Source: Oscheius onirici
Lineage: Eukaryota > Nematoda > Chromadorea > Rhabditida > Rhabditidae
Assembly (NCBI GenBank): GCA_932521025.1
Contig: OW051473.1
Coordinates: 5,270,001-5,334,000, forward strand
Direction of reading: 5' to 3'
Length of the DNA stretch: 64,000 bases
Below, in pieces: positions 34,985 through 46,949 of the stretch (within the stretch, counting starts at the first letter, position 1; the number at the start of each line of letters is the position of its first letter). Made by a program: the position numbers and the translations under genes. Under the pieces are notes generated by a model. That model saw nothing but the letters and a program-made list of their open reading frames with translations. It was not told the origin of the DNA and did not search any database.

Positions 34985-37234
34985 TCAGTTTTCACTTTGT
35001 GAATTAATCTTCTGTCTGCTTCGACTTTTTCGTTCATTTGTTCTTGTGTTTTCCAAATTCGGTGGGATTGGGATATCTAGCTGGCGAGGTTGGAAGGCAG
35101 CACCTGCAGGAATATGACAAATTGTCTTAATATACATACCTAGGTGAGCAGCGAGAGATCTTGTTTGGCAGTGACACTCGTCTGTAGTGTCATTCAGAGG
35201 CAGCAAGGCGTGCGGACATTGGTAGAAAGCCTAAACCAGATGGAACTATTGTTTTCTATTAAGTTCACCTGAAGATCATCACCCGCTTTATTTTCAATTT
35301 CACAGCTCTGCTGATGGCATCGATCACAGCCGATTTGCTTTCTAAAAACATGCATTTAACGTAACGGATGAAATTATTGCTACCTGCATGGGTCCGCATT
35401 GACCCGAACCCGCATGCCTTCTCGAGACCTCTTACAACGGGGGCAATGGTCTACGTCTACTGAGAAGTGGTCCATTTTATGGATGGTTCGGAAAACGTGT
35501 ACAGCCTAACAATAAGTTGCATTAAAAGGGAATTCTATTACCTTTTCATAGCAGCCCCTCAATTTTGCAGCTAGAATATCGGCAAAGACCCGTTCACTCA
35601 TCATGTGTCGATGTTGCTCCAGACTCGCGAGAGATAACCGTGCTACTGGAGGAAGACAGGAAAGTATCGTCTGATGATCAAACTTGTGTTTCAAACACCA
35701 GTTCAGCCAGCAAAGAGCTACAAGTGGTTGCCGGCTACATGCCTAAAACCACAACTTTTTAAGGATTCTGACTCAACTAACATTTTCAATAATGTACTTA
35801 GCACAACGAACTTCCAGGCCACTGGCCTGGAACCGTTTCGATAGCCTCATGCATGTTTCCAATGTGTCATCTGAAATTCAATCTCATTTGTCTCATTTGT
35901 CGGAAAGCGCACCTTCGATATCTTTCAAAGCTGGGCATGGGATGCAGCTCTCTACAAACCAGCGGAACTGCGTTGTCGGGGGAGGATGGCTCAAACCGGA
36001 GACGGCAACCTGTAACATTTCCGTGTTGACGAAAACACGTTCTGATTTACGTGAATGTCTTCATGTCTTTTGTGCGTCAAAAGAAATGACTTGAAATAGT
36101 CGGAAGCATGACACAGCTGATGCCGGCAGATGAGGAAGCGGGTAGTCTGAAAGCGTTGTTTTCTGTTTGGAGTTTAAAGTTCTATTTCATTTTGTACAAC
36201 CGGAAAGACGGATGTTGTGGTTCGAGGGTCCAGTTGTTCCGCGTGTGTGCTGGAAACATGAAGAGATAACTCACGTGGACTATGAGTGCTACTGAACAGC
36301 CTTCCAAATGGCACTGACTGTTGAGATAATCAAGAGTATTGCTCACAGCTCGTTTCTTCTGAGGGGATTTAGACCTGAAGAGTTTTTAATTGCCGTCGTA
36401 CAAAAGTTACCTTGAAGAAACTTTGTCGTCATTCAACTTTTTCTTTTCTTTCCGGGGAGAATGAGATCTGGCCCTGCTGCCATGGCCATTATTTGAAGAA
36501 ATTGTGCCAGAAAGAATAGGAGTAGCAAAGTTAGAATTGTGATCCTAAACAAACAGTTCAGCTAACTTGAAAACCTTACGAAACAATATGGATCTTCTTC
36601 TTCGATTGTCCTTGGTTTCATTAGTTCTCTCCAGTTTTCCGGCCGTGGTGGTTCCGACTTTTCCGTATTCCACGACTGAATGCCAAGAGACTCCTAAAAG
36701 CATGAACTAGAGAATGCTGCTAATCGGACAAGATGTGAGCTGTCAGGCGATTATGAGCGATGTACGCACGTTTCTGTTACAATACAGACAGCTTTTTATG
36801 ATCCGCTAAACAACCCACCCAAATGTTGCAAACTGACAGTTTTTGAGAGGCGGTGAGACCTTTCACACCTGTTTCATGAACTCTAATTAAAGCCAATTGA
36901 AAAACAAATGAACCTTACATTGCTTTGGTTGCTGTGCTCAGCGCTGTGTCGGGAATTCGTCCTCATCATCGGTCCTGGTGACGTAAGAGGTGATGGTGGC
37001 AGTGGAAGTAGTCCAGAAGGATACGGGCTCTGAAGTGTACAACTTTTAAAGATCCCTTGCTTTTACGTGAACTAATATCCACATTAGTGTTGTATCAATT
37101 ACTGTTGGTTTTTGCATGTTCCAGCTGTCTTTTTGCATGTACCAACTGAATTGATAACAAGTGGATTTACGTGGTTGTAATATCCAAGAAACCGCGGCTG
37201 ATGGAAGATGGATAACAACAGGCGTGCTCGTCAT
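34985..37234 (-). CDS. BTB/POZ-domain protein with Cys-rich C-terminus
   Basis: Twelve exons from 37029 to 34985 join in phase (36919-37029, 36580-36693, 36411-36544, 36275-36374, 36051-36146, 35913-36009, 35782-35870, 35542-35742, 35384-35505, 35269-35341, 35140-35230, 34985-35103), about 448 residues. A Ser/Pro-rich start is followed by a BTB domain: CSVALIVH, RFLICRHQLCHASDYFKSFL, FRWFVESCIPCPALKDIEDD and LSKRFQASGLEVRCAKYI. A BACK-like helical part and a CxxC-rich stretch (HCPRCKRSREG, GCDRCHQQSC) follow, then a basic tail. It could be a cullin-3 adaptor. The first exon is uncertain; 37193-37234 (MTSTPVVIHLPSAA) splices in phase. Confidence 0.75.
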
Positions 37235-37323
37235 TTGCTAATTTTATTGTTAGACAGGATCCAACATTTGTCAAAGTCAATTTTTTGATACTATTAATAG
37301 ATCATTCACCCCAAAAAGATTCC

Positions 37324-37571
37324 TTAAAAACTGACATGGTCGTTTATGCGTCCAGGATCATGTCCCAGTCTTGGTAAGGTTCCATACTGATAACCACCCG
37401 TTTGATAGTATCCATTTGGAGGCGGAGGAGGTGGACCATAATAAAAGTTAGGAGCAGCGGAAGAGTGTACCTCAAAAACCACAAATAATTGTTATTGAAG
37501 GAGCTTACTTGTTTTGTTGGTGACTTCGACCTGTTCCTACCGTCCACCAACTTTTTGATGAAAGACGCCAT
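37324..37571 (-). CDS. small Pro/Gly/Tyr-rich protein
   Basis: Two exons (37509-37571, 37324-37470) give 69 residues. A basic start (MASFIKKLVDGRNRSKSP) is followed by NFYYGPPPPPPNGYYQTGG and a short polar end. The ATG follows TTTTCAG/GC, a trans-splice-like acceptor. The internal acceptor TTTTTGAG is weak. No domain is recognised; Pro/Tyr-rich tails of this kind bind WW or SH3 domains or are disordered. Upstream, 37640-37790 is open in several frames, one strongly hydrophobic, so a longer product is possible. Confidence 0.45.
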
Positions 37572-38211
37572 GCCTGAAAACTTTTTGCTGATGAAAGAAA
37601 GTTCAAAGGGCAACAGCTGAACTTAAAAAAAGGATAGATTCCAAAAAGTTTGAGCCCGACGAGTGCTCCTTGTAGTGTCCGGGGCCAAACGACTGACACC
37701 GCGCCGAAAAGCATGCAACACATGGCGCAGATATTGATGAGGGATTGGAATCTCTCGCCCAGTTGATTTTCTAAAAAGAGACAAAGTGCCACTCTGCCTG
37801 GTCAGATCTGCAAGCTGATAGGAATGTAGCTCCTATGGACAGAAAACAGTGCAGAAAGAGAGTTCAGACCAGGAAGTTAGACGAAGCGAATAATTGATAG
37901 TGGAAATCGTTGTCAAGCTCCAGCGATTTGTTAAACTTTGCAATATTTAATTTCTCAAATGTTTTCTCAAACATTTTTTACTTAGATGTATCACTCTGTG
38001 TTTCCTTTTCCAGGATCAGTCATTCCTTTAAAATTGTACTTGTTATTCTCTTGGATTACGTGAGAATGTGTTCAATTCCAGGTACTAGTAAATAGTCTTG
38101 CGTGATGGTAACTTTTTCTTCCGTCTACTGACGCTCGTCTAACAAATCTCTTCTGCCCTCGCTTGCAATTGTGTTGCAGGCTTTTTTAAAAAAAAAGTGT
38201 TAATGTTCCAG

Positions 38212-38500
38212 CATCTACCAGAAATAGAAAAAGTATGCGATGGTGGGAGATTTCGATCAACTTCTCCACGGTCTTTGTTGCAGTCCATGACATTATATTC
38301 ACAGGAAAAAGGTGACTTTGCACACCTACAGAATACTTCCACCCACATCTAATTCCGATCGTAGTCAATCAGCAGTGCTGTCAGCTTTTAACATCCACCC
38401 TCTTGAACGACTTGCTCGATGTGCAAGGTCACTGCTTTCTAATTCACAACTTCTTCTCGACTCCACCGAAGCGAAGAAGATTATCAGTTCTATTCAGTAA
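38212..38500 (+). CDS. unidentified gene, two 3' exons
   Basis: Exons 38212-38270 and 38305-38500 join in phase 2 and read HLPEIEKVCDGG... to FNIHPLERLARCARSLLSN and end KKIISSIQ, about 84 residues. Codon use and the helical, charged composition look real. The intron would be only 34 bp, short for this genome. The upstream exons in 37900-38200 could not be joined. Function unknown. Confidence 0.4.
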
Positions 38501-39190
38501 CATAATCGTTCTGCGTTTTTTTCATCGTTTTTTCCGATTCTCATCTGACACGATAATATCATTATCAGATTGCTTCATTTAGTCGCATTTTCTGGACAGA
38601 TACTGCAGGACTTCCTTTATTCTGTCAACTTTGCTGCCCACGTCCTTTCTTTCCCTATTATCATAGTTCAAAGTATCCTGACAAAAGCTGGTGTGATGTT
38701 TTGAAAATTTAATCTGTAACTATAATGTGTTTCAAAAGAACAGAAATCTCGGTAGACAACACGACTGGCAGTACACACCTTTCTTTTTCATCCTTTGCAA
38801 GTTGCTCTTCAATTTTTCCAATTCTTTACAATTTTCATTCAAAACACGATGCATTCGCGCTATTAATAATTGAACCGAACGCAGGGTTTCATTATGAAGT
38901 GGCGTAGCCAACCTGAGCCGGCTTCGAAGGCTTCTTTTTTGCCTAGATTAAGTGATCTCTTTGATGTCGAGCTTACCAAGGAGGAAAAGCTGTTTGCCCG
39001 AAGTTGAAGTGTTTTCCGTCTAGGTAGAATCAGGTTGCACAGCTATCCAGACTAGTCGACACCTAGCATGAGTATGTACCTATATTTTGTTTGCACAATT
39101 CTAAAGGTAGATACCATTGTTTGTCTTGCGATCAGGTGCATTTCGTGGTTCAAATTACTTATATCTTAAATTTGCTATTTGAAGTGGCAT
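38501..39190. other. intergenic
   Basis: No supported feature. Confidence 0.4.
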
Positions 39191-39191
39191 A

Positions 39192-39434
39192 ATGCCAGTA
39201 AAGACGAAAAACCAGCTGGTCTTTGCAACAGTGTGGCATTTCCATCCAGACGACCAAAATCGGCTTCTATTGAAAGAGCTTAGTGGATGACGGGAATGTA
39301 CTTCACATTTCTCTTTTTGGCTTCTGGAAGAGCATAGTTTATCCGTCATTGTTGTCTATGAGTATGGATCATCCGGAAGAAATGACAAACGTTCCTTGAC
39401 TTCCAACTCATCAGTCGACGACATAGATCGACAG
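39192..39434 (+). pseudogene. possible WD40/EMAP-like fragment with in-frame TGA
   Basis: The frame from the ATG at 39192 reads QLVFATVWHFHPDDQNRLLL, stops at TGA 39288-39290, then continues in the same frame as HFSFWLLEEHSLSVIVVYEY and SLTSNSSVDDIDRQ up to a GT at 39435. The pattern of an HP-D/N-x-N motif followed by H-F-S-F-W resembles WD repeats of EMAP-like proteins. The TGA lies in a stretch that could be an intron from GTGGAT to GGAAG, with poor signals. It may be a decayed fragment; weak evidence. Confidence 0.25.
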
Positions 39435-40517
39435 GTCAACCCAATTTTCCGCTATTCAAACATTCTGAATAATTTCTGAGTACAGCCGTTCGTTGTAGTC
39501 TCAAGTGTTGCGAACATGCATATCGGCAACAAAGAATAGAGGCTTTCGTTTGGAAACCCTGGAGGGCTTTTTCGAGGCAGCCATTCGGATTTCAAAGACT
39601 ACGGTACTTTGAGGATTTGAGGTGCAGAAGAAACCTTTCGACGAACCCCGTCCAATTTCATTTTTCAATTGGAATATGTAATTCTTGTCAAGTTTTTCTT
39701 TATCTTCCGGTAGTCCGTTCCACTAGTTGGGGATGGTAGATATGAATCAGTGGCACGTGATTAGCTCCGCCTCGATCCCGCCCTTGATCCGCCCACTTTG
39801 CGCGAGCTGGACACGGGCCTCGGGCTATGCCCTTAACAAGGGCCGTCATGCACAAGCTACAGTTCTCTAGAGGGATTGGTGCAAGAGAGATGCTCAGAGC
39901 CAACACATTGCCCTCAATAACACGTGCAAAGGTCAGTTCCTGATTCTCTAATCAAACTATAACCCTTTGAACATACGGTTTGGCCATTCAAGTCTGATAT
40001 AAAATGCATCAAAAACCTAAGAAGAGGCTCATAAACCTCTATGATTTCCGTCATCTTTCTCAGTCCGCCATTGTTTTTTCTGTCACTCAGACAATCACTT
40101 TTATATTCATCCTTCTTTCTTCTCCTTCTCTTTAACGAATTCTCTGTTCGATACCTCATCCTACAGTCTTCTATTTTTTGTTTTTATTTCCAACTTCTTA
40201 TTCCTTATTTGAAGCATCGTTTAATTGAGCCGTACTCTTTTCTTGAATTCTTTGACGGCAATTTCACGGCGAACGACTTTTGGAAACATTGAAACTGAAA
40301 TAGCAGCTCCCAGATGCACATTGTTCTTTAGTATATCAAAGCTGAAAAATACATTCATAGTTGGTGGCTTAGACAGACAACCTTTCTGTTAGTATCACAG
40401 GCTCGGCGAAAGGGTGAGATTTTCCGGCGCGGTCGATGAGCAGCATGCGTCAAAAGGCACCTGCCTGAATGGTAATAACAGTGAGCCGAATTTCAAACGA
40501 ATTTTGTTGACGCACAG
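39435..40517. other. intergenic
   Basis: No gene supported. A cluster of CCGCC(C) boxes lies at about 39768-39803. Confidence 0.4.
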
Positions 40518-40982
40518 GGACATTGTTTTCTTTGGACTATTGCTGGAAAAATCAGTAGTAAAATATTTTGTAAACAGGTTTCAATAGACATTGTCGTCAT
40601 AGAGACGCCGACTTTTGGAGACTTGAATCCTGCTTTGGTCGTGTGGGAGTTGAGCTGGGGATTTTACACGAGGGGTCGTGTTCGTAAGCCTTGCTCATGT
40701 GTCCGAATATCGCCGACCAAATATGGCGGAAGCGTTGAATCAATGCTGATTAGTAGAGATATGGCTATTCCTCCAATTGAGGCAAATAAGGAACATCATG
40801 ATAAAATGTTCCGTTTTCTCTATCGATCGTTGTCACCTTTGTCTCAGCTGCAGAGAATTACGTTAATCGGGTCGTTTGTCGTTGAGGGTGAGAATATCAT
40901 ATCGGAGCCAAGTAATGAATCAGAGAAGTGGGAACGAACAAAGCACATGTTTTGTCCTTTGATAGATTCAGATAATTCTTAG
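40518..40982 (+). CDS. unidentified protein, terminal exon
   Basis: After an acceptor GACGCACAG the frame is open for 154 codons to TAG. A second possible acceptor (TTTGTAAACAG, exon from 40579) would drop the first 20 codons. The sequence reads VVIETPTFGDLNPALVVWEL, RKPCSCVRISPTKYGGS, HDKMFRFLYRSLSPLSQLQ and LIGSFVVEGENIIS. It looks like the C-terminal part of a globular protein with no known motif. No upstream exon was found between 39.5 and 40.5 kb. Confidence 0.45.
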   Translation, partial: GHCFLWTIAGKISSKIFCKQVSIDIVVIETPTFGDLNPALVVWELSWGFYTRGRVRKPCSCVRISPTKYGGSVESMLISRDMAIPPIEANKEHHDKMFRFLYRSLSPLSQLQRITLIGSFVVEGENIISEPSNESEKWERTKHMFCPLIDSDNS

Positions 40983-41306
40983 AAACTACACAAACTTTGA
41001 CAGTATTACCCTCTTTTACAGTCGTTCATAGCTTTACTGCCCTGAACGATCTCAGCCATTTTCCAAAGCCATTAATAGAAACTGTGGGAAATGAGCACTA
41101 AATCATTTCCAGGATTTTTCTCCAGAGTCTACTGTACACGTTTATGATTTGCCTCCCACCTCAAAGCCCTTCCTCATAACGATCCCTGCTCGTTCTCAGT
41201 CTCGTATCAAACAATGAAACCTCATTTTCTCAAAGCGCTTTAAATGACCGTGGTTGTCGTAAAAGTTACCTGTCCTGGTTGGTAGTCTCTTACGTGGCGG
41301 CCGAAC
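40983..41306. other. intergenic
   Basis: No feature recognised. Confidence 0.4.
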
Positions 41307-41622
41307 ATGTCTCGTAGTGGTCCTTTTCTTGGTGATTGTGAGATCGAACCTCTTCTTCGCGTTGATGAAGAAGAATCTTCCGCTGAAGACACTCCTTGCG
41401 CTTGTGTTAGTTCTTTTTACCGCTGCAGACACGCGCATGGTATACTTTTCCTTTATTTTTCTCTTGTTTTCACCAAACTAATACTACAATTCTGAAGATT
41501 TCGCGTGCTAACGACTACAATGATAGCTCAGTTGTTTACGACTCCGGGTTCAACCTGGGTCACTGTACAGAAAAATTCACGAAAGGCAGACAGGGCATGA
41601 AAATGCAATTTCTTTCCATTAG

Positions 41623-44139
41623 ATGCCATTGCAGGTTGGCTGCTTCGCCAGATTGAAAATCTACGAAGAAAATGCGAGGTTTATCCTTCTCTCGATGATC
41701 GTCTTCGTTTATCTCCTCTTCGGAGCAACAATTTTTCGTTACCTTGAAAGGGATCAAGAGCTTCTGGAGAGAGAAGAGGTAGGTCATTCTTACCTAGAAA
41801 AATGTTTGTCTACTCGTTTGCACACAAAGTGACATCAGTTCTAATCTTCTATACAACTTTCTGCCCTTCTCACATAAGTCATTTTTTTCAGGAATTTCGT
41901 CTTTCCCGAGGATGACAATTTGTAAGACTATTGGATTAGTTTTCAGCTTATTTTTGTGATCCTATCAAGAAAAAAGAATGATGCGAGAAAATCTTTTCAA
42001 ACTCTCGTCTAATCCACTTTCGGCGTTCGTTACGCTTAATCTTTAAATCGCTTAGGCTATCAATAAAGTATTGAACATTTTAGTAGCAATAAATAGTAGG
42101 CGATCCCTTCACAGATCCTGCGTCAGGCGTGGGAAGCAGATGTTTTACCGGTATTGGGTAACGCTAGAATAGTTTATGATATCTATGTACCACTTTGTTG
42201 GCCAAACTGTAGTCTCTTCCAGCACCTGCTAGAACTTACAGACTGTTGAATGCTGTGAAAAAAAACAAGGGTGTTAAGCAATAATTTGGTTTTCAGTACA
42301 ACAACAGACTGGCCGATCTCAAAAGAAGAATCTGTCCCGAAGAGGAGACTCTATTTGATTTAAAGAGGGTAGGTAACCGATTAACATATTTTCGTACAAT
42401 TGTCATGCGGAAGGCGGAAATATACAATCCCTGTTTCTCATTTCCGCATCAATATTACCTTTTCAGGAATGCCCTATAGACGAACTAATTGAGTTGATAC
42501 GAGAAGGAGCAGCTGCGGGACTAAACAATCCTAGACCACGGTTCGATTTCTACGGGTCTCTTTTCTTTTCGGGCACCATCATATCAACAATAGGTATTGG
42601 TAACTAAAAATAATAAACAGAAAGCGCTTAGGGTTCGGTTCGTCGACACCTAGAACATACGCTGGTAGAATAATGACAATTTTTTACGGTCTCTTCGGAT
42701 GTACTTGTTGTGTACTCTTCTTTAATCTCTGTCTGGAGCGATTCATCACCGCCCTCAGCTATTTGCTACGGTAAAAATGGGGGCTAATGAAATTATCAGA
42801 AAGTTTAGATACTCGCATGAACAGAAACTGAAGAGGAGAGCAAGAGCAAACGCCAACGGCAGCAAACCTGTGACATTGCTGATCAATGACGAAGTGGAAT
42901 CAGCTAGCTCTTGTGCGGGCGTTCACGATTCTTGGCGACCTTCCGTGTATAAAGTCTTCTTTTGCCTTATTAGGTACCAAAATCAATTTTTTTTGTAATA
43001 TATCTTACTTCAGCTTTTCTGCCCTTTTGCTTTCACTAGCCGCTCTTCTCTATTCCCATACTGAAGACTGGAACTACGTAGACGCTCTTTACTTCTGTTT
43101 CACAAGGTAAGTTGTTTTTGTCATCGCGACTTTGATCAAACTACGAGAATAACAATATCAAATTAACGACTTTCAGTTTCGCCACAATTGGATTTGGAGA
43201 CTTTGTGTCAAACCAGAACAGTAGTAACATGCTGAACGAGGATCTTTATGGGTATTATAGAAAATAAGCAAATTTAAAAAACATTTAGATTCATCAATTT
43301 TGTGCTGTTAACTGTAGGTGCCTGCTGTTTTTACTGCCTTTTCAACGTGTCTTCCATTGTTGTCAGGTTGGTACTTCCTTCTCTGGATATTCAAACATTG
43401 AATGAAAAAAGTACAAAATCGCGATTTTCAGACAATTGCTCAACTGGGTGATCAAGAAACTAGACATAAAAGTAGATAAAAGATTCTGTTGCTTCCGAAG
43501 CAGACGCTCTCATTACGTCGGTCTGGGATTACGTCCACCGAAAGGTATGTTCAATTTCCGCAAATTCCCTCTTGCAAAAAACTTTATGCGTAACAGGGAA
43601 GCCTTCCAAAGTGTACATCACTTATTGTTTCGTATTTTGTGTTTCCCAAGAATTTCCCATTACGTTGTTGAACGTGGCGTCATTTCCTGATGTATCGGGT
43701 GTTGGGTAAACGGCTTCTTTTAAGGCTTCTATATCGATTTGTTGTGGTCTGCTAGGAAAACTGGAGACATAATCCTGGCCAAAAATTTCTAGCATATAGA
43801 TTAACTACAGCTAATAAGACCCCAATTGTTTTGATGGCTGGAGATATGAGAATATTTACCTCTACTTTACAGGCTACGACTGCACATCATCCCGGGCTTC
43901 CGTGGATTGCCCAGATGGATTGTTGTCACTTAAAGAGTTTCTCTTTAACCAGCAAATATCAGTTGTAATGCTACAAAAACATTTACTACAGGTAACGACT
44001 GAGTCAATACATCCAAACAACACTATTTCAGTCGGCTACAAAGAATGTTGCTCCGGTGGAAGAGCAGAAGATTTCAGCATCACGAGTAGGACCTATGGGA
44101 ATATTAGACGAAGCTTTCGGAGATCACGACGGCGAATGA
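41623..44139 (+). CDS. two-pore-domain potassium channel, THIK (KCNK12/13)-like
   Basis: Eleven exons from the ATG at 41623 (41623-41778, 42297-42368, 42467-42593, 42632-42770, 42800-42973, 43014-43106, 43177-43251, 43289-43366, 43432-43544, 43873-43991, 44032-44139) give 417 residues. Helix M1 is MIVFVYLLFGATIFRYLE; pore 1 has TIISTIGFGSSTP, then CVLFFNLCLERFITALSYL; pore 2 has CFTSFATIGFGDFVSNQNS, then LFNVSSIVVRQLLNWVIKKL. The FNxxLER after pore 1 and LFNV-S after pore 2 are THIK hallmarks. Nematodes call these twk genes. An upstream exon at 41307-41435 (MSRSGPFLGDCEIEP) probably belongs to it but its phase was not resolved. AATAAA at 44268. Confidence 0.92.
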
Positions 44140-44464
44140 TCTTCTTTCCAAACATATTTGCTACAATTGTACAGAAACGATTTAGTTCTTTGGTTTCACT
44201 ATACGTGTACTCTTGTGATCCACTAGAGTATGGTGGTTCATCTATGGGTTGTCCTTGATGGTCTTAGAATAAACTGATTTTCCTATGGTATTTGTTTACG
44301 GTTTTAGACATGTAATTCTCTAATACACAGAATTATCGCAATACAAGTTATGCTAAAAGTTACGAAAACTTCCCAGTACTTTCTAGTTCCGGCCTACGGA
44401 CTTATCAAGTAACAAAGGTCTCTATCTGCTCTGAAGCGATTTCCTTATCTAGGCAGTGGCAAAA

Positions 44465-45803
44465 ATGCGTCTTTTGCTCCTCTCTGTAGTTTTTGTAGGG
44501 TATTCCAGTGCAGCAATTAGTTGTCAGGACTGCATTGCCTCTAATAAAACGTAAGCTTATTCGATATTGTTGGAAACAAATAGTTTAGATGGTGTATTGG
44601 GGACAATAAATGCGAGCCGTTAATATGTACAAGATCCATCACGGTACATTTTATTAATAACTAAAGAAGACGTTTCCTTCAGAACCCACTAAACTGCCCC
44701 ATGACGCCCGCAAGTGGGTACGAGTACACAGATGATTTTGGAAGAAACGTTGCGATGCCTCTCCTTTCGGCTTCCTATGCTCAGGATCCTACAACTTGCC
44801 TGAAGTGAGCATAGATTGATGCTTTTTAAAGCTTCTTTTAGAAACAACCTGCCTACAACAATTCTTTCGCAGAGTATCTACTCTGAATGTTCTGAAATTG
44901 GTCCAAGTAAGACTGAAAGTTTTGTTTGCATTGAAATTCAGACACCACTTGCCATGTTTTCACTGCTTACGATACCAGCAAAAAAGCTATCATGATTTCC
45001 TTCCGTGGTACTATTGGCGCAATTCAGTTGGACGAAGAACTTGAAAGCTTTTTTGAGTAACATTTCATCTACACTAGACTGCGACAATACTTTTCAGGAA
45101 AAAAGAGCCATTCTTCGATTCTGGCTATGTTTTCAAGTATTTTTACGATGGTTTCTATCTTTTGTGGAATGAGGGACTAGAGAGTTCTGTACGCAGTTTG
45201 AAGTACTTGTACCCGGACTACAGCATTTGGGTTCGACCGGTGAAAAAAAACGAAAACAGTATATTTTAGATATTCGGCCATTCTCTTGGAGGTGCAATGG
45301 CTTCGGTTTGCGCTTCTCATATTCTCAAAACTGGATTGTATAGTCCTCAACAAACTCGTCTGGTGACATTCGGGCAGCCAAGAACTGGTGACCAGGCATT
45401 TGCTAAATGGCATGATGCCACTGTGAATTATAGTCCAAAAAATACACAAAGAGATTTCAGTTCTTGTACTCTTATCGAGTAAATCACCACAAGGATATCG
45501 TTCCGCATATTCCACCGCTTGGAGGAAACGACGAGGTTTGGCACATTTACACTTTCGTACACTTTTGACAGGTTTGGCACCATCGGTATGAGGTCTGGTA
45601 TAATAACAACATGACAATCGGTCAAGAATATACAGTTTGTTTGGAGGATGACGGATTTTTCTGCAGCAATACCCAGGTTTCTTGGTCTTTTGCCTCGAAG
45701 ACTCTGGTCCATTCAGATAAACGAAAGCAGTGAAGACCATGTAGTCTATTTCGACAAAGACATGGGAGATTGGTCTAGCAAAGGATGTCCGACAAATTAT
45801 TGA
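44465..45803 (+). CDS. secreted class 3 lipase
   Basis: Ten exons (44465-44550, 44589-44643, 44683-44804, 44842-44906, 44942-45056, 45098-45230, 45270-45422, 45461-45535, 45572-45676, 45717-45803) give 331 residues. A signal peptide (MRLLLLSVVFVGYSSA) and a short Cys-rich prodomain precede the alpha/beta hydrolase core: VFTAYDTSKKAIMISFRGT, the nucleophile elbow FGHSLGGAMAS, VTFGQPRTGD and the acid region NHHKDIVPHIPP, with a final histidine in SEDHVVYF. Many such lipases exist in C. elegans; the substrate is probably dietary triacylglycerol or phospholipid, in the gut lumen. AATAAA lies 10 bp after the stop. It starts 325 bp after the channel gene. Confidence 0.93.
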
Positions 45804-46857
45804 ACGCCTTCAAATAAATTTTTAAAAATGCAAAAGGTTTTGTGCAATAAACGAACAAAAAAATGTCGTGCTTGATGGCCTTGGAAAAATCATTCAAGAA
45901 TTCAATGAATCGAAGGACCATACAAATAATCAATCAATCTGCTGTATTTTTTTTAACGTTAACAAGGGTTATCTCCCTTTAATTTTGGGAAACTACCGTA
46001 GTGACAACGTTCCGTTCGGGCAAAAACGTACGTATTACAATGTGATACCGTCTCCCAAAACCACTTTCGTTAAAATAATAATTCTTAAGAAAAAAACTCA
46101 GCTAACAACAAATGTTATTGTTAATAATTAAAGAAAAACAACTTACATCACCTTCAGAGCTCACTTTTTAAAGTTCTTGCCTCACCAAAAATTTAAACAG
46201 CAACATGTAAAATGTCAACAATTTTTGGAAATCTGTGACGATAATGGTAATCAAATATTTATGTTGTGTGTTAATTCACTTCCACAAAACGTTTGCGTAC
46301 TGCTTTTCTTGAACTGAAAATGCGTACGTCGTAATGATCTCATACATCGGTCATAGTCGGTGAAGGAATGGGATCGAACGAAAAAGTAGTCGGAACTGGA
46401 TATGAGGTAGGTGGCATTTGGCAAGAACACCGGAAGTTCGCAAAGAGTTGCAGTCATTGCAAAAGCCTACACAAAGTTTTCACAGTTGAAGAGTCGTCGG
46501 AAAAGTAACTAAATTTTAGAAAAACCGGTGAACGGTGGAACGCAACAGGAATGTTCATAAAAGTCTCAAAGAATTTTATAAAAAATTCAACTGAAAACCA
46601 TCAGTTCACCACATTTCCGAAGGAAATCTGGCCGATCTCTTTTAACAAGTCAAGTCACACAGAGAACTCGATAAATGAGGTGGAAAGCGCACATACAAAA
46701 TATATTTTCAACTTTCTCATACTGTACTTTGGATTCCATATGACGGCCGTACGCCTGTCTGCGTATAGCGCAGGTATGACCGAATCGAATCTGCCGTAGA
46801 TTTCGGTTCACGACGGCTTTGTCCGCGTTTTTTGAGGGAAGGCGTGTACGTGGCTGC
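45804..46857. other. intergenic
   Basis: AT-rich sequence with no supported gene; AATAAA of the lipase at 45813-45818. Confidence 0.45.
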
Positions 46858-46864
46858 TATAAAA
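46858..46864 (+). promoter_or_regulatory. TATA box of Gly/Cys/Pro-rich gene 3
   Basis: GCTATAAAAGAGG lies about 85-92 bp before the ATG at 46950, like the element in the related genes at 9.2 and 11.7 kb. Confidence 0.65.
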
Positions 46865-46949
46865 GAGGCCAGCGAAGGACTGTGAACAGCATCCTCTCAT
46901 CCTTCCGTTCTTCCATCATCTCCATACTATACAGTCTATAAGTTTCAGA

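Noticed and set aside
45177-45740. 187-codon minus-strand frame
   Set aside because: Antisense of lipase exons 6-10, which carry the catalytic motifs.
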